From Sterolibacterium sp964437515 (GTDB taxonomy: Bacteria > Pseudomonadota > Gammaproteobacteria > Burkholderiales > Rhodocyclaceae): 20,969 nucleotides of DNA. The stretch covers positions 1 to 20,969 of the forward strand of contig CAYTHB010000046.1 of assembly GCA_964437515.1 (NCBI GenBank). The letters are read 5' to 3'. Made by a program: the position numbers and the translations under genes. The notes below the pieces were generated by a model. It was not told the origin of the DNA. It saw only the letters and a list, made by a program, of their open reading frames with translations, and did not search any database. This document shows positions 14,734 through 20,969 of the stretch, piece by piece (within the stretch, counting starts at the first letter, position 1; every line of letters starts with the position of its first letter).

Positions 14734-15799
14734 CTTCGTCGAATGGGGTGTCGTCATCGTCATCTTCGCTGGCAGGCGGCGTGATCGGTTTGTGGCGTTC
14801 GACATGCTCCATGATTGCGTAAGTCAGTGCCTTGCAGCCTTCGCCATTGATGGCGGAAATCGTGAAGGTGCGCTCGACCGCGCCATAGCCTTCGATGAGT
14901 GCCGCAATCCGCGCCGGGCGTTCATCTTCAGGCAACAGGTCGAGCTTGTTGATGACTAACCAACGCGGCTTGGCGTACAGATCTTCGTCATATTTACGCA
15001 ATTCTTCAACGATGGCATGAGCATCGCGAACGGGATCGGCTGCCGGATCGAAGGGGGCAATATCCACCAGATGCAAGAGCAAACGTGTACGCTGCAAATG
15101 ACGCAAAAAGCGATGCCCCAAGCCCGCACCTTCGGCTGCTCCTTCGATGAGCCCGGGAATATCGGCAATGACGAAGCTGCGATTCTGATCGACGCGCACC
15201 ACGCCCAGATTAGGGTGCAAAGTCGTAAAAGGATAATCCGCCACCTTGGGTTTAGCCGCTGAAACAGCGCGAATCAACGTAGACTTTCCGGCATTGGGAA
15301 GCCCCAGCAAGCCCACATCGGCCAGCACTTTCAATTCCAGCCGCAATTCATGCCGCTCACCTTCTTCGCCGGGAGTGCATTGACGCGGCGCACGATTGAC
15401 GCTGGATTTGAAATGCAGATTCCCCAAGCCCCCCTGCCCTCCCCGGGCAATCATGGTGCGCTTGCCGTCATGATCGAGGTCAACAAACACTTCGCCTGTT
15501 TCGGCATCGGCGATGACCGTGCCTACCGGCATTTTGAGCGTGATATCTTCCCCGCCTTTGCCGTAACAATCGGCACCACGCCCATTTTCGCCATGCGGGG
15601 CGCGGAAAATTCGGGTGTAGCGAAAGTCAATCAAGGTATTGAGATTGCAATCGGCTTCCGCCCAGATGCTGCCGCCACGTCCACCATCGCCGCCATCGGG
15701 GCCGCCACGGGGAATGTATTTCTCGCGCCGGAAAGAGGCCGAGCCGTTCCCGCCATTGCCGGCTATGACTTCAATTTTGGCTTCGTCAAAGAATTTCAT
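14714..15799 (-). CDS. obgE: Obg family GTPase ObgE/CgtA
   Basis: An essential GTPase that binds the 50S subunit during ribosome assembly and links growth to the stringent response. The 361 residues show the glycine-rich Obg domain (G-N-G-G-N-G and G-G-P-D-G-G-D-G-G near residues 14-40) and the P-loop GLPNAGKST at 166-174. D-I-P-G-L-I-E-G (switch II, ~213-220), N-K-L-D and a strongly acidic C-terminal tail (five aspartates in a row) follow. It lies downstream of rplU-rpmA as in most proteobacteria, but with a terminator-like hairpin between rpmA and obgE. Its mRNA leader contains a CU-rich stretch at 15824-15842. Confidence 0.96.
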   Translation of the reverse strand: MKFFDEAKIEVIAGNGGNGSASFRREKYIPRGGPDGGDGGRGGSIWAEADCNLNTLIDFRYTRIFRAPHGENGRGADCYGKGGEDITLKMPVGTVIADAETGEVFVDLDHDGKRTMIARGGQGGLGNLHFKSSVNRAPRQCTPGEEGERHELRLELKVLADVGLLGLPNAGKSTLIRAVSAAKPKVADYPFTTLHPNLGVVRVDQNRSFVIADIPGLIEGAAEGAGLGHRFLRHLQRTRLLLHLVDIAPFDPAADPVRDAHAIVEELRKYDEDLYAKPRWLVINKLDLLPEDERPARIAALIEGYGAVERTFTISAINGEGCKALTYAIMEHVERHKPITPPASEDDDDDTPFDEDAPPAA

Positions 15800-15844
15800 G
15801 ACCGGCTCGCGATGTGTGCAATAGGAGAAGAGGAGGAGGAGCTA

Positions 15845-15878
15845 CAAATACAAAAGCCCTACCGCAAGGATAGGGCTT
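15845..15878 (-). terminator. Terminator after rpmA
   Basis: A perfect 8-bp stem (15871-15878 with 15854-15861) with a 9-base loop, followed on the minus strand by a T-rich stretch (TTGTATTTG). It probably separates the abundant ribosomal-protein mRNA from obgE, with partial read-through likely because no clear obgE promoter is visible in the remaining ~45 bases. Confidence 0.7.
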
Positions 15879-15897
15879 CTGCTGTTGTGTTTCCTGC

Positions 15898-16158
15898 TCA
15901 GGCCGCAGGAACGATGCTGACGGTCTTGCGCTTTTCAGCACCTTTGATCGTGAAAAGCACCGCACCTTCGATCTTGGCGAACAGCGTGTGATCCTTGCCC
16001 ATGCCGACATTGTCACCGGCATGAAAACGCGTACCGCGCTGACGCACGATGATGCTACCAGCGGAAATCACTTCGCCGCCGTAGCGTTTGACGCCCAGTC
16101 GTTTCGATTCTGAGTCGCGGCCGTTACGGGAACTGCCGCCTGCTTTTTTGTGTGCCAT
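15898..16158 (-). CDS. rpmA: 50S ribosomal protein L27
   Basis: The 86-residue L27 protein of the large subunit reaches toward the peptidyl-transferase centre with its N-terminus. The start M-A-H-K-K-A-G-G-S-S-R-N-G-R-D-S-x-S-K-R-L-G is the bacterial L27 signature, and the length is normal. There is no N-terminal cleaved extension of the Firmicutes type. A strong AAGGAG ribosome binding site precedes the ATG. It lies 20 bases after rplU, in the same transcript. Confidence 0.98.
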   Translation of the reverse strand: MAHKKAGGSSRNGRDSESKRLGVKRYGGEVISAGSIIVRQRGTRFHAGDNVGMGKDHTLFAKIEGAVLFTIKGAEKRKTVSIVPAA

Positions 16159-16178
16159 GGTTCAGGCTCCTTCAATAA

Positions 16179-16490
16179 TCAGCCAGCAATGCCGCTGATC
16201 TGGATTTCGGTGTAATTCTGGCGATGCCCTTGATGCTTCTGGTAGTGCTTACGACGACGCATCTTGAAAATCTTGATTTTCGGGCCGCGACCGTGCGCAA
16301 TCACCTTGGCCGTTACCTTGGCACCTGCGATGAGGGGCGCGCCGATCTTGACCGACTCGCCTTCACCGACCATAAGCACCTGGTCAAGCGTGATTTCTGC
16401 GCCCACATCTGCCGGTATCTGTTCTACTTTAAGTTTTTCGCCGGCTGCGACGCGATACTGCTTGCCGCCGGTTTTTATGACCGCATACAT
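16179..16490 (-). CDS. rplU: 50S ribosomal protein L21
   Basis: The 103-residue L21 protein starts M-Y-A-V-I-K-T-G-G-K-Q-Y and carries the conserved F-K-x-R-R-R-K-x-Y-x-K-x-x-G-H-R-Q segment near the C-terminus. An in-frame ATG 4 codons upstream (16502) is rejected because GGAG lies 6 bases before the ATG at 16490 and the family begins there. It is driven by the near-consensus promoter at 16528-16556 and is followed by rpmA. Confidence 0.98.
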   Translation of the reverse strand: MYAVIKTGGKQYRVAAGEKLKVEQIPADVGAEITLDQVLMVGEGESVKIGAPLIAGAKVTAKVIAHGRGPKIKIFKMRRRKHYQKHQGHRQNYTEIQISGIAG

Positions 16491-16496
16491 GTTGGA

Positions 16497-16500
16497 CTCC
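16497..16500 (-). promoter_or_regulatory. Ribosome binding site deciding the rplU start
   Basis: GGAG on the minus strand, 6 bases before the ATG at 16490. It lies inside the coding sequence that the alternative upstream start (16502) would require. Confidence 0.75.
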
Positions 16501-16527
16501 ATTGAAAAAAACTACGAAGAACCGAGC

Positions 16528-16556
16528 ATTATACGCGTATTCACCATGCCGGTCAA
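16528..16556 (-). promoter_or_regulatory. Sigma70 promoter of rplU-rpmA
   Basis: On the minus strand, TTGACC (-35, 16551-16556) and TATAAT (-10, 16528-16533) are separated by exactly 17 bases. The predicted start near 16521 gives a ~30-base leader with a T-run before the rplU ribosome binding site. The -35 box begins 9 bases after the hemW stop codon. Confidence 0.88.
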
Positions 16557-16564
16557 AGACAATT

Positions 16565-17797
16565 TCATGTTCCGGAAGGCAGGAAGCCTGTTAGCAAATC
16601 ATTAAGAAAACGGCGTCCGAGAGGCGTGGCTGCAATACGGTCAGGATGCACGTCCAGCAAGCCTTGCCTGCGCGCTGCAAGCAAAGCTTCATTGCAAGAA
16701 GCCAGTGGCAAGCCGGTGTGAATTTCAAACAGGGCGGGTTCAAAGCCATCAGTCAGACGCAGAGCATTCATCATGAATTCGAAAGGACGTGCGCCCAATT
16801 CGACGGGATGGCGTTCCTGGATGAAATCACCCCGCGTTGCAGCTTCGAGATAATCTCTGGGATGACGGCGACGGACTTCGCGAATTATTTGGGTCGGTGA
16901 TGAGATTTTTCCGTGTGCGCCCGCACCAATGCCGAGGTAGTCGCCGTAAGTCCAGTAATTGAGATTATGTATGCAGCGTTTGCCAGTGCGTGCGAAAGCC
17001 GAGGTTTCGTAGTGTTCATAGCCTTGTGTGGCAAGCGTGGCTTCAACCATGTCCTGCATATCGGCCGAGAGTTCATCATCCGGTAGCGGGGGCGGTGCGT
17101 GATGAAAAGGGGTGTTGGGTTCCAGCGTGAGGTGATATGCCGACAGATGCGGCGTGCCGAAACTGACCGCCGTTTCGATGTCTTGACACGCTTCTGCCAG
17201 AGTTTGTTGCGGCAAGGCATACATCAAATCGATATTGATGTTGTCGTAGTGCCGCAGCGCAAGATCGATGGCGCGCCGTGCCGCATCGCCGTCATGGATG
17301 CGCCCAAGTGCGTTGAGATGTCGGTCGTTGAAGCTCTGGATGCCGAGTGACAGGCGCGTAATGCCTGCGTGACGAAAATCTGCAAACTTGCTGGCTTCCA
17401 CTGTACCGGGGTTGGCCTCCAGCGTGATTTCCGCTTCGGCCAGGAGCGGCAGGCGGGCGCGAATCGCCATGAGCAGGGTTTCCAGCCCCTGCGCCGAGAG
17501 CAAGCTGGGAGTGCCACCCCCAATGAAAATACTGACGACACGTCGCCCCCAGATGTGCGGCAGGGCATTTTCGAGATCCTGAATCAGCGCGGCAATATAA
17601 GCGGTTTCAGGAATGTCTTGCCGCGCCTCGTGCGAATTGAAGTCGCAGTAGGGACATTTACGAACACACCAAGGGTAATGAATGTACAACGAGAGGGGCG
17701 GCAGTGTCGTTAACCCACCTCCCGAATGGCCACGCTCACCGTGGCTGTCGGTTGCAGCGGTCGCCGGTGCAATAGGGATGAAGGTGCGCGCAACCAT
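16565..17797 (-). CDS. hemW: Radical SAM haem chaperone HemW
   Basis: A cytoplasmic radical SAM protein related to coproporphyrinogen III dehydrogenase HemN; characterised HemW proteins bind haem and deliver it to respiratory enzymes. The 410 residues contain the 4Fe-4S motif C44-x3-C48-x2-C51 and G-G-G-T-P-S at 93-98. A HemW-type C-terminal half carries H-N-L-N-Y-W-T-Y-G-D-Y and G-I-G-A-G-A-H-G. The N-terminus has ~30 extra residues before S-L-Y-I-H-Y-P-W-C, so the true start might be further downstream. It lies 6 bases after rdgB. No terminator separates it from the rplU promoter. Confidence 0.92.
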   Translation of the reverse strand: MVARTFIPIAPATAATDSHGERGHSGGGLTTLPPLSLYIHYPWCVRKCPYCDFNSHEARQDIPETAYIAALIQDLENALPHIWGRRVVSIFIGGGTPSLLSAQGLETLLMAIRARLPLLAEAEITLEANPGTVEASKFADFRHAGITRLSLGIQSFNDRHLNALGRIHDGDAARRAIDLALRHYDNINIDLMYALPQQTLAEACQDIETAVSFGTPHLSAYHLTLEPNTPFHHAPPPLPDDELSADMQDMVEATLATQGYEHYETSAFARTGKRCIHNLNYWTYGDYLGIGAGAHGKISSPTQIIREVRRRHPRDYLEAATRGDFIQERHPVELGARPFEFMMNALRLTDGFEPALFEIHTGLPLASCNEALLAARRQGLLDVHPDRIAATPLGRRFLNDLLTGFLPSGT

Positions 17798-17803
17798 GTC
17801 ACA

Positions 17804-18403
17804 TCATGGCTGCGCAGTGTGTAGTTGCAAGCGATCGAGCAACTGGCGCATCGCTTGGCCGCGATGACTAAGGTGATTTTTTTGCTCGGCGGGCAATTCG
17901 GCAGCAGTTAGACGAGCCTCTGGAACGAGAAACAGCGGATCGTAACCAAATCCGTCCGCGCCGCGTGCCGCTTCAAGAATTTCGCCTGGCCAGTTGCCTT
18001 CGGCAATCAGCGGTTGCGGATCATCGGCATGACGCACCAATACCAGAACACAGGCAAAGTGGGCGCGACGATTGGCAATCCCTTGGAGCATTTCAAGAAG
18101 CTTGGCGTTATTGCGCGCATCCGATTTTGGCTCACCGGCATAGCGTGCCGAATGCACTCCCGGCGCACCACCCAGCGCGTCGACACACAGCCCGGAGTCG
18201 TCCGCCAGCGCGGGCAGGCCACTCAAACGACTGGCGTGGCGCGCTTTCGCCAGTGCATTTTCGACAAAAGTACCGTGAGGTTCTTCTGCTTCTACGATAT
18301 TGAGCGCGGCCTGCGGGATGACTTCGATATCCAGCGAGGCGAGGAGTTGCGCGAATTCGCGCAGCTTGCCCGTATTATTGCTGGCGAGAACGAGTTTGTT
18401 CAT
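17804..18403 (-). CDS. rdgB: XTP/dITP diphosphatase (HAM1 family)
   Basis: Hydrolyses non-canonical purine nucleoside triphosphates (XTP, dITP, ITP) and so keeps them out of DNA and RNA. The 199 residues start K-L-V-L-A-S-N-N-T-G-K-L-R-E-F (substrate-binding S/T-N-N-x-G-K) and carry A-D-D-S-G-L-C-V-D-A-L and D-G-F-G-Y-D-P-L-F. The length is typical. Its ATG shares one base with the rph stop codon (TAATG), indicating coupled translation. hemW follows 6 bases later. Confidence 0.96.
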   Translation of the reverse strand: MNKLVLASNNTGKLREFAQLLASLDIEVIPQAALNIVEAEEPHGTFVENALAKARHASRLSGLPALADDSGLCVDALGGAPGVHSARYAGEPKSDARNNAKLLEMLQGIANRRAHFACVLVLVRHADDPQPLIAEGNWPGEILEAARGADGFGYDPLFLVPEARLTAAELPAEQKNHLSHRGQAMRQLLDRLQLHTAQP

Positions 18404-19140
18404 TACTTGGTTAGCGCTTTGCGTTGCAAGGCAACGAGCTGGCGAATGCCGTCTTCCGCCAGTTGCAGCAAGGCATCGAGTTCGGCGCGGGTAAACGGCG
18501 TACCTTCAGCGGTACCCTGCACTTCGACCATACCGCCCTCACCGGTCATCACCACATTCATGTCAGTATCGCAGGCAGAGTCTTCGGGATAATCGAGATC
18601 AAGCACGGGCACGCCATTGACGATGCCAACGGAAATCGCGGCAACAAAATCACGGAGTGGATTGGTTTGCAGCTTGCCGCTGACGATCAAGCCCTGAATG
18701 GCATCGTGCAAGGCCACACAAGCACCGGTTATGGCAGCGGTGCGCGTACCCCCATCGGCCTGCAATACATCACAGTCGAGGGTAATCTGACGCTCCCCTA
18801 GTGCTTTGAGATCGGTAATGGCGCGCAAGCTACGGCCAATCAGCCGCTGAATTTCCTGCGTGCGCCCACTTTGCTTGCCCTTGGCGGCTTCACGCGCGCT
18901 GCGGGTATGCGTAGAGCGCGGCAACATACCATATTCGGCAGTCACCCAGCCCTCACCCTTACCGCGCAGGAAGGGCGGCACGCTTTCTTCCACGCTGGCG
19001 GTGCACAGCACACGGGTGTCACCAAACTCCACCAGCACACTGCCTTCGGCATGACGGGTGTAATGACGGGTGATGCGGATTTCACGCAATTGATTGGCTT
19101 TACGCCCGGAGGGGCGAGGAGGTTGGATTGATGAGTTCAT
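18403..19140 (-). CDS. rph: Ribonuclease PH
   Basis: A phosphorolytic 3'-5' exoribonuclease that trims tRNA 3' ends. The 245 residues are full length and include R-P-S-G-R at the N-terminus, T-A-E-Y-G-M-L-P-R-S-T, G-R-T-x-E-I-Q-R-L-I-G-R-S-L-R and L-D-C-D-V-L-Q-A-D-G-G-T-R. All are standard for the family. It heads the rph-rdgB-hemW run. No clear ribosome binding site or promoter is seen in the 60 bases before it, which border the AT-rich restriction-modification cassette. Confidence 0.97.
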   Translation of the reverse strand: MNSSIQPPRPSGRKANQLREIRITRHYTRHAEGSVLVEFGDTRVLCTASVEESVPPFLRGKGEGWVTAEYGMLPRSTHTRSAREAAKGKQSGRTQEIQRLIGRSLRAITDLKALGERQITLDCDVLQADGGTRTAAITGACVALHDAIQGLIVSGKLQTNPLRDFVAAISVGIVNGVPVLDLDYPEDSACDTDMNVVMTGEGGMVEVQGTAEGTPFTRAELDALLQLAEDGIRQLVALQRKALTK

Positions 19141-19200
19141 GAAATATTTCTGATGAGAATAAAGATTTTGCCATGCCTGCGCATGTATTTAAATTGACAT

Positions 19201-20526
19201 TTATATTTCTGCAAATAAATCACCTTGTAACGGCGCAGCTTTTACCACTTGTGAACTAAAATTTTTTCCTTCGTCCGTTGTTACTTCCACAGCGGACTCA
19301 ATATCATTTAGCAGTGCGATAAGGGTTCGGCCTATTGCAAATGCAAGGTTGACAGGGACAGCATTACCAATTTGTTTGTACTGACTAGAAGTTGGGCCCG
19401 AGAATTGCCATTCATCCGGAAATGTCTGAATTCGAGCATATTCCCTAACCGTAAGCGGTCGACTTTCTTCTGGGTGGCATCGTTCTGTTTGCTTTTGTGC
19501 TGGGCTGCAAGTCAACGTAAGGCTTGGTGCATCCCATGCGAGCCTGCGAGCCATGCCAGTCTTACCGCCACCAAGAAAATAACTTCCTTGCATGTATTCA
19601 CGTTGCAACTCGTCAGGCAAATCCCTCCAGTAGCCACCTTGCGGAACAAGACTAAGAATTTCTTCCTTTCGTTTTGGGTATTTCTGCCCCAATGAATCAG
19701 GTACATCGCTTTGATAAAGCTCACCAGACTTTAGTGCGTCCCTTACAGTAAAAATACGCTTGTATGGAGACGGCCATTCAAATTTTGAATATTTAACTAG
19801 GTCATCTCTGATACCAACAAGCATGAGCCGTTCTCTCTTTTGCGGAACCCTATAAAACATAGCCTTCAACACCTTTGGCTCTATTAAAGTATAGCCAAGA
19901 TCTGTAATTACAGATTTAATTACTTCAATCGTCCTGCCATTATCATGCTCCAACAACCCACGAACATTCTCACCAAGAAAAACTTTTGGCTGCGTTTCTT
20001 TTATTGCCCTGGCAAATTCAAAAAACAATGTTCCACGAGTATCTTCAAACCCAAGTTGTTTCCCAGCATAAGAAAATGCTTGACATGGAAAGCCTCCAGA
20101 AATGAAATCCACCCCACTAAACTGTGAAAAATCTATATCTCTTATATCGCCTTCTATGATATTCCAGTGCTCTCTGTTTTTCCTTAGTGTATCGCAGGCA
20201 TGTTTATCAAATTCATTTAGGGCTATTGCTTCAAATCCAGCTTGCTCAAGCCCAATTGCAAGCCCTCCTGCCCCGGCAAACAACTCAATTGAAGAGTACT
20301 TTCTAACGGGCTTTGTTTTTGTTTCAGAATCCCATGCTGAGTCAAGCATGTCACGAATTTCTTTGAACTCCGTTAACTGAGCGATATCGTATTTTTTTTT
20401 TCCATCCCCACAGAATACCGGAGTTACCTTCCCTGACTTTTCCCATTTAAGCAATGTAGCCTTCGATACAGAGACAATATCAGCGAGCAATTCTGCATCG
20501 ACAAGTTCTTTATATATTGAACTCAT
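19201..20526 (-). CDS. DNA (cytosine-5) methyltransferase with N-terminal MerR-like HTH
   Basis: Type II modification enzyme that transfers a methyl group from SAM to cytosine C5. Of the 441 residues, ~9-50 form a MerR-like helix-turn-helix (S-V-S-K-A-T-L-L-K-W-E-K-S-G-K-V). The catalytic core follows: motif I E-L-F-A-G-A-G-G-L-A at 81-90, P-C-Q with C148, E-N-V at 186-188, Q-K-R-E-R at 229-233 and G-N-A-V-P-V-N-L near 387-394. The target-recognition region lies at ~240-365. The ATG at 20526 is chosen for its GAAGG site. It overlaps the endonuclease gene by 17 bases. The DNA is clearly more AT-rich than the rph side, a sign of transfer. The target site is not readable from sequence; GGNCC/GGWCC is a guess from the partner. 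Confidence 0.93.
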   Translation of the reverse strand: MSSIYKELVDAELLADIVSVSKATLLKWEKSGKVTPVFCGDGKKKYDIAQLTEFKEIRDMLDSAWDSETKTKPVRKYSSIELFAGAGGLAIGLEQAGFEAIALNEFDKHACDTLRKNREHWNIIEGDIRDIDFSQFSGVDFISGGFPCQAFSYAGKQLGFEDTRGTLFFEFARAIKETQPKVFLGENVRGLLEHDNGRTIEVIKSVITDLGYTLIEPKVLKAMFYRVPQKRERLMLVGIRDDLVKYSKFEWPSPYKRIFTVRDALKSGELYQSDVPDSLGQKYPKRKEEILSLVPQGGYWRDLPDELQREYMQGSYFLGGGKTGMARRLAWDAPSLTLTCSPAQKQTERCHPEESRPLTVREYARIQTFPDEWQFSGPTSSQYKQIGNAVPVNLAFAIGRTLIALLNDIESAVEVTTDEGKNFSSQVVKAAPLQGDLFAEI

Positions 20527-20969
20527 GGAAGCCTTCATATTTCTTGAATGACAGCATATAAATGCTTTTGAGCACATTTGCATCTATTTTTTTAAGCTCA
20601 GCAACAACCGTGTTGGATTTTTTATCCAACTTTACACTCGCCACAACATCGTCAATTACTTTTGGCAATACCTCACACAACCTCTTGAATGCTGTTTTGT
20701 CACCCGTTACAATTTCATAGAATTTATCAATAGAAACACGCCTGATTTTTTCGTGAGATACTTTTGTTTTATCAATACTAACCGCCCACTCTATATTCTG
20801 GCTATTTGATGCTATTACTTCCACAAGCATGCATGTGGCAAGCGGGTCTTTAATAAGGGTGGATTGCATTCGTAGAAATGTGTTTTTTGATGATGATGAA
20901 TTCATTGTATTATGCCTGAATCCGTGGTCATTAAAGCCAAAACCTCTCCTGTGACCATCCAGCATGAAA
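20510..20969 (-). CDS. Putative type II restriction endonuclease, Eco47II-like (C-terminal part, cut by window edge)
   Basis: About 151 residues of a minus-strand reading frame that ends 17 bases inside the methyltransferase gene and remains open to the right edge, so the N-terminal part is outside the window. An ATG at 20965 exists but is probably internal. The sequence H-N-T-M-N-S-S-S, L-V-E-V-I-A, S-H-E-K-I-R-R-V-S-I-D-K-F-Y and I-V-T-G-D-K-x-A-F resembles, from memory, the Eco47II family (GGNCC cutters). The tight pairing with a C5 methyltransferase supports an endonuclease role. Catalytic residues cannot be assigned from this part. Confidence 0.65.
   Translation of the reverse strand, partial: FMLDGHRRGFGFNDHGFRHNTMNSSSSKNTFLRMQSTLIKDPLATCMLVEVIASNSQNIEWAVSIDKTKVSHEKIRRVSIDKFYEIVTGDKTAFKRLCEVLPKVIDDVVASVKLDKKSNTVVAELKKIDANVLKSIYMLSFKKYEGFHEFNI
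20532..20536 (-). promoter_or_regulatory. Ribosome binding site deciding the methyltransferase start
   Basis: GAAGG on the minus strand, 5 bases before the ATG at 20526 and inside the last codons of the endonuclease gene. Alternative in-frame starts at 20538 and 20583 lack a comparable site. Confidence 0.6.

Noticed and set aside
15350..15991. 213-codon plus-strand frame over obgE and the rpmA end
   Set aside because: It crosses two conserved minus-strand genes and the terminator between them, with no domain signature.
19162..19185. CATGC/GCATG inverted repeat after the methyltransferase gene as a terminator
   Set aside because: The stem is only 5 bp and lacks a T-tract in the transcribed direction.
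19194..19199. Perfect TTGACA on the plus strand near the end of the methyltransferase gene
   Set aside because: No convincing -10 box at 16-18 bases, and it would drive antisense RNA into the cassette; it lies in AT-rich DNA where such matches are expected.

Overview
The window looks like a chromosomal segment of a betaproteobacterium, probably a member of the Nitrosomonadales or a relative. The housekeeping genes (plsY, tsaD, dusC, rplU-rpmA-obgE-proB, hemW, rdgB, rph) are of proteobacterial type and the protein-coding DNA is moderately GC-rich. No rRNA, tRNA, CRISPR array, insertion sequence or integrase was found. The taxonomic call is an inference from gene families and order, not from a marker search.

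Layout. (1) 1-5834: plsY (+) runs into convergent tsaD (-). A three-repeat DUF2249 protein (-) lies upstream of tsaD and is divergent from an amidohydrolase (+). A short-chain dehydrogenase (+) and dusC (+) follow. (2) 5821-7210, minus strand: a three-gene membrane cluster encodes a NorE-like (cytochrome oxidase subunit III) protein, a small subunit IV/NorF-like protein and a DoxX-like protein. No oxidase or NO reductase catalytic subunit is present. (3) 7392-11253, plus strand: an unrecognised exported protein with an outer-membrane-barrel-like C-terminus is followed by an exported TPR-CHAT protein with an intact His/Cys pair. A strong terminator hairpin sits immediately before the CHAT ribosome binding site, so CHAT mRNA has to cross it. 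(4) 11258-14733, minus strand: proB is translationally coupled to an exported M48 metallopeptidase. After a 198-base gap with a GC-rich hairpin and a G-quadruplex motif comes a condensation-domain-like acyltransferase. (5) 14714-19140, minus strand: rph-rdgB-hemW, then rplU-rpmA from a near-consensus sigma70 promoter, a terminator, and obgE overlapping proB. (6) 19201-20969, minus strand: an AT-richer restriction-modification cassette. It holds the C-terminal part of an Eco47II-like endonuclease, cut by the window edge, overlapping a C5-cytosine methyltransferase that carries a MerR-like helix-turn-helix.

How the parts fit. Most of the window is core metabolism and information processing: phospholipid synthesis, tRNA modification, ribosome assembly, nucleotide-pool cleaning, haem insertion and proline synthesis. 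The accessory parts are possible nitric-oxide-related genes (DUF2249 and the NorE/NorF-like pair), the envelope pair with the CHAT protein, the exported peptidase and acyltransferase, and the restriction-modification cassette. The best candidate for something undescribed is the outer-membrane-protein/exported-CHAT pair with its terminator-gated second gene. The MerR-HTH-fused methyltransferase is the next best. Both functional readings are inference.
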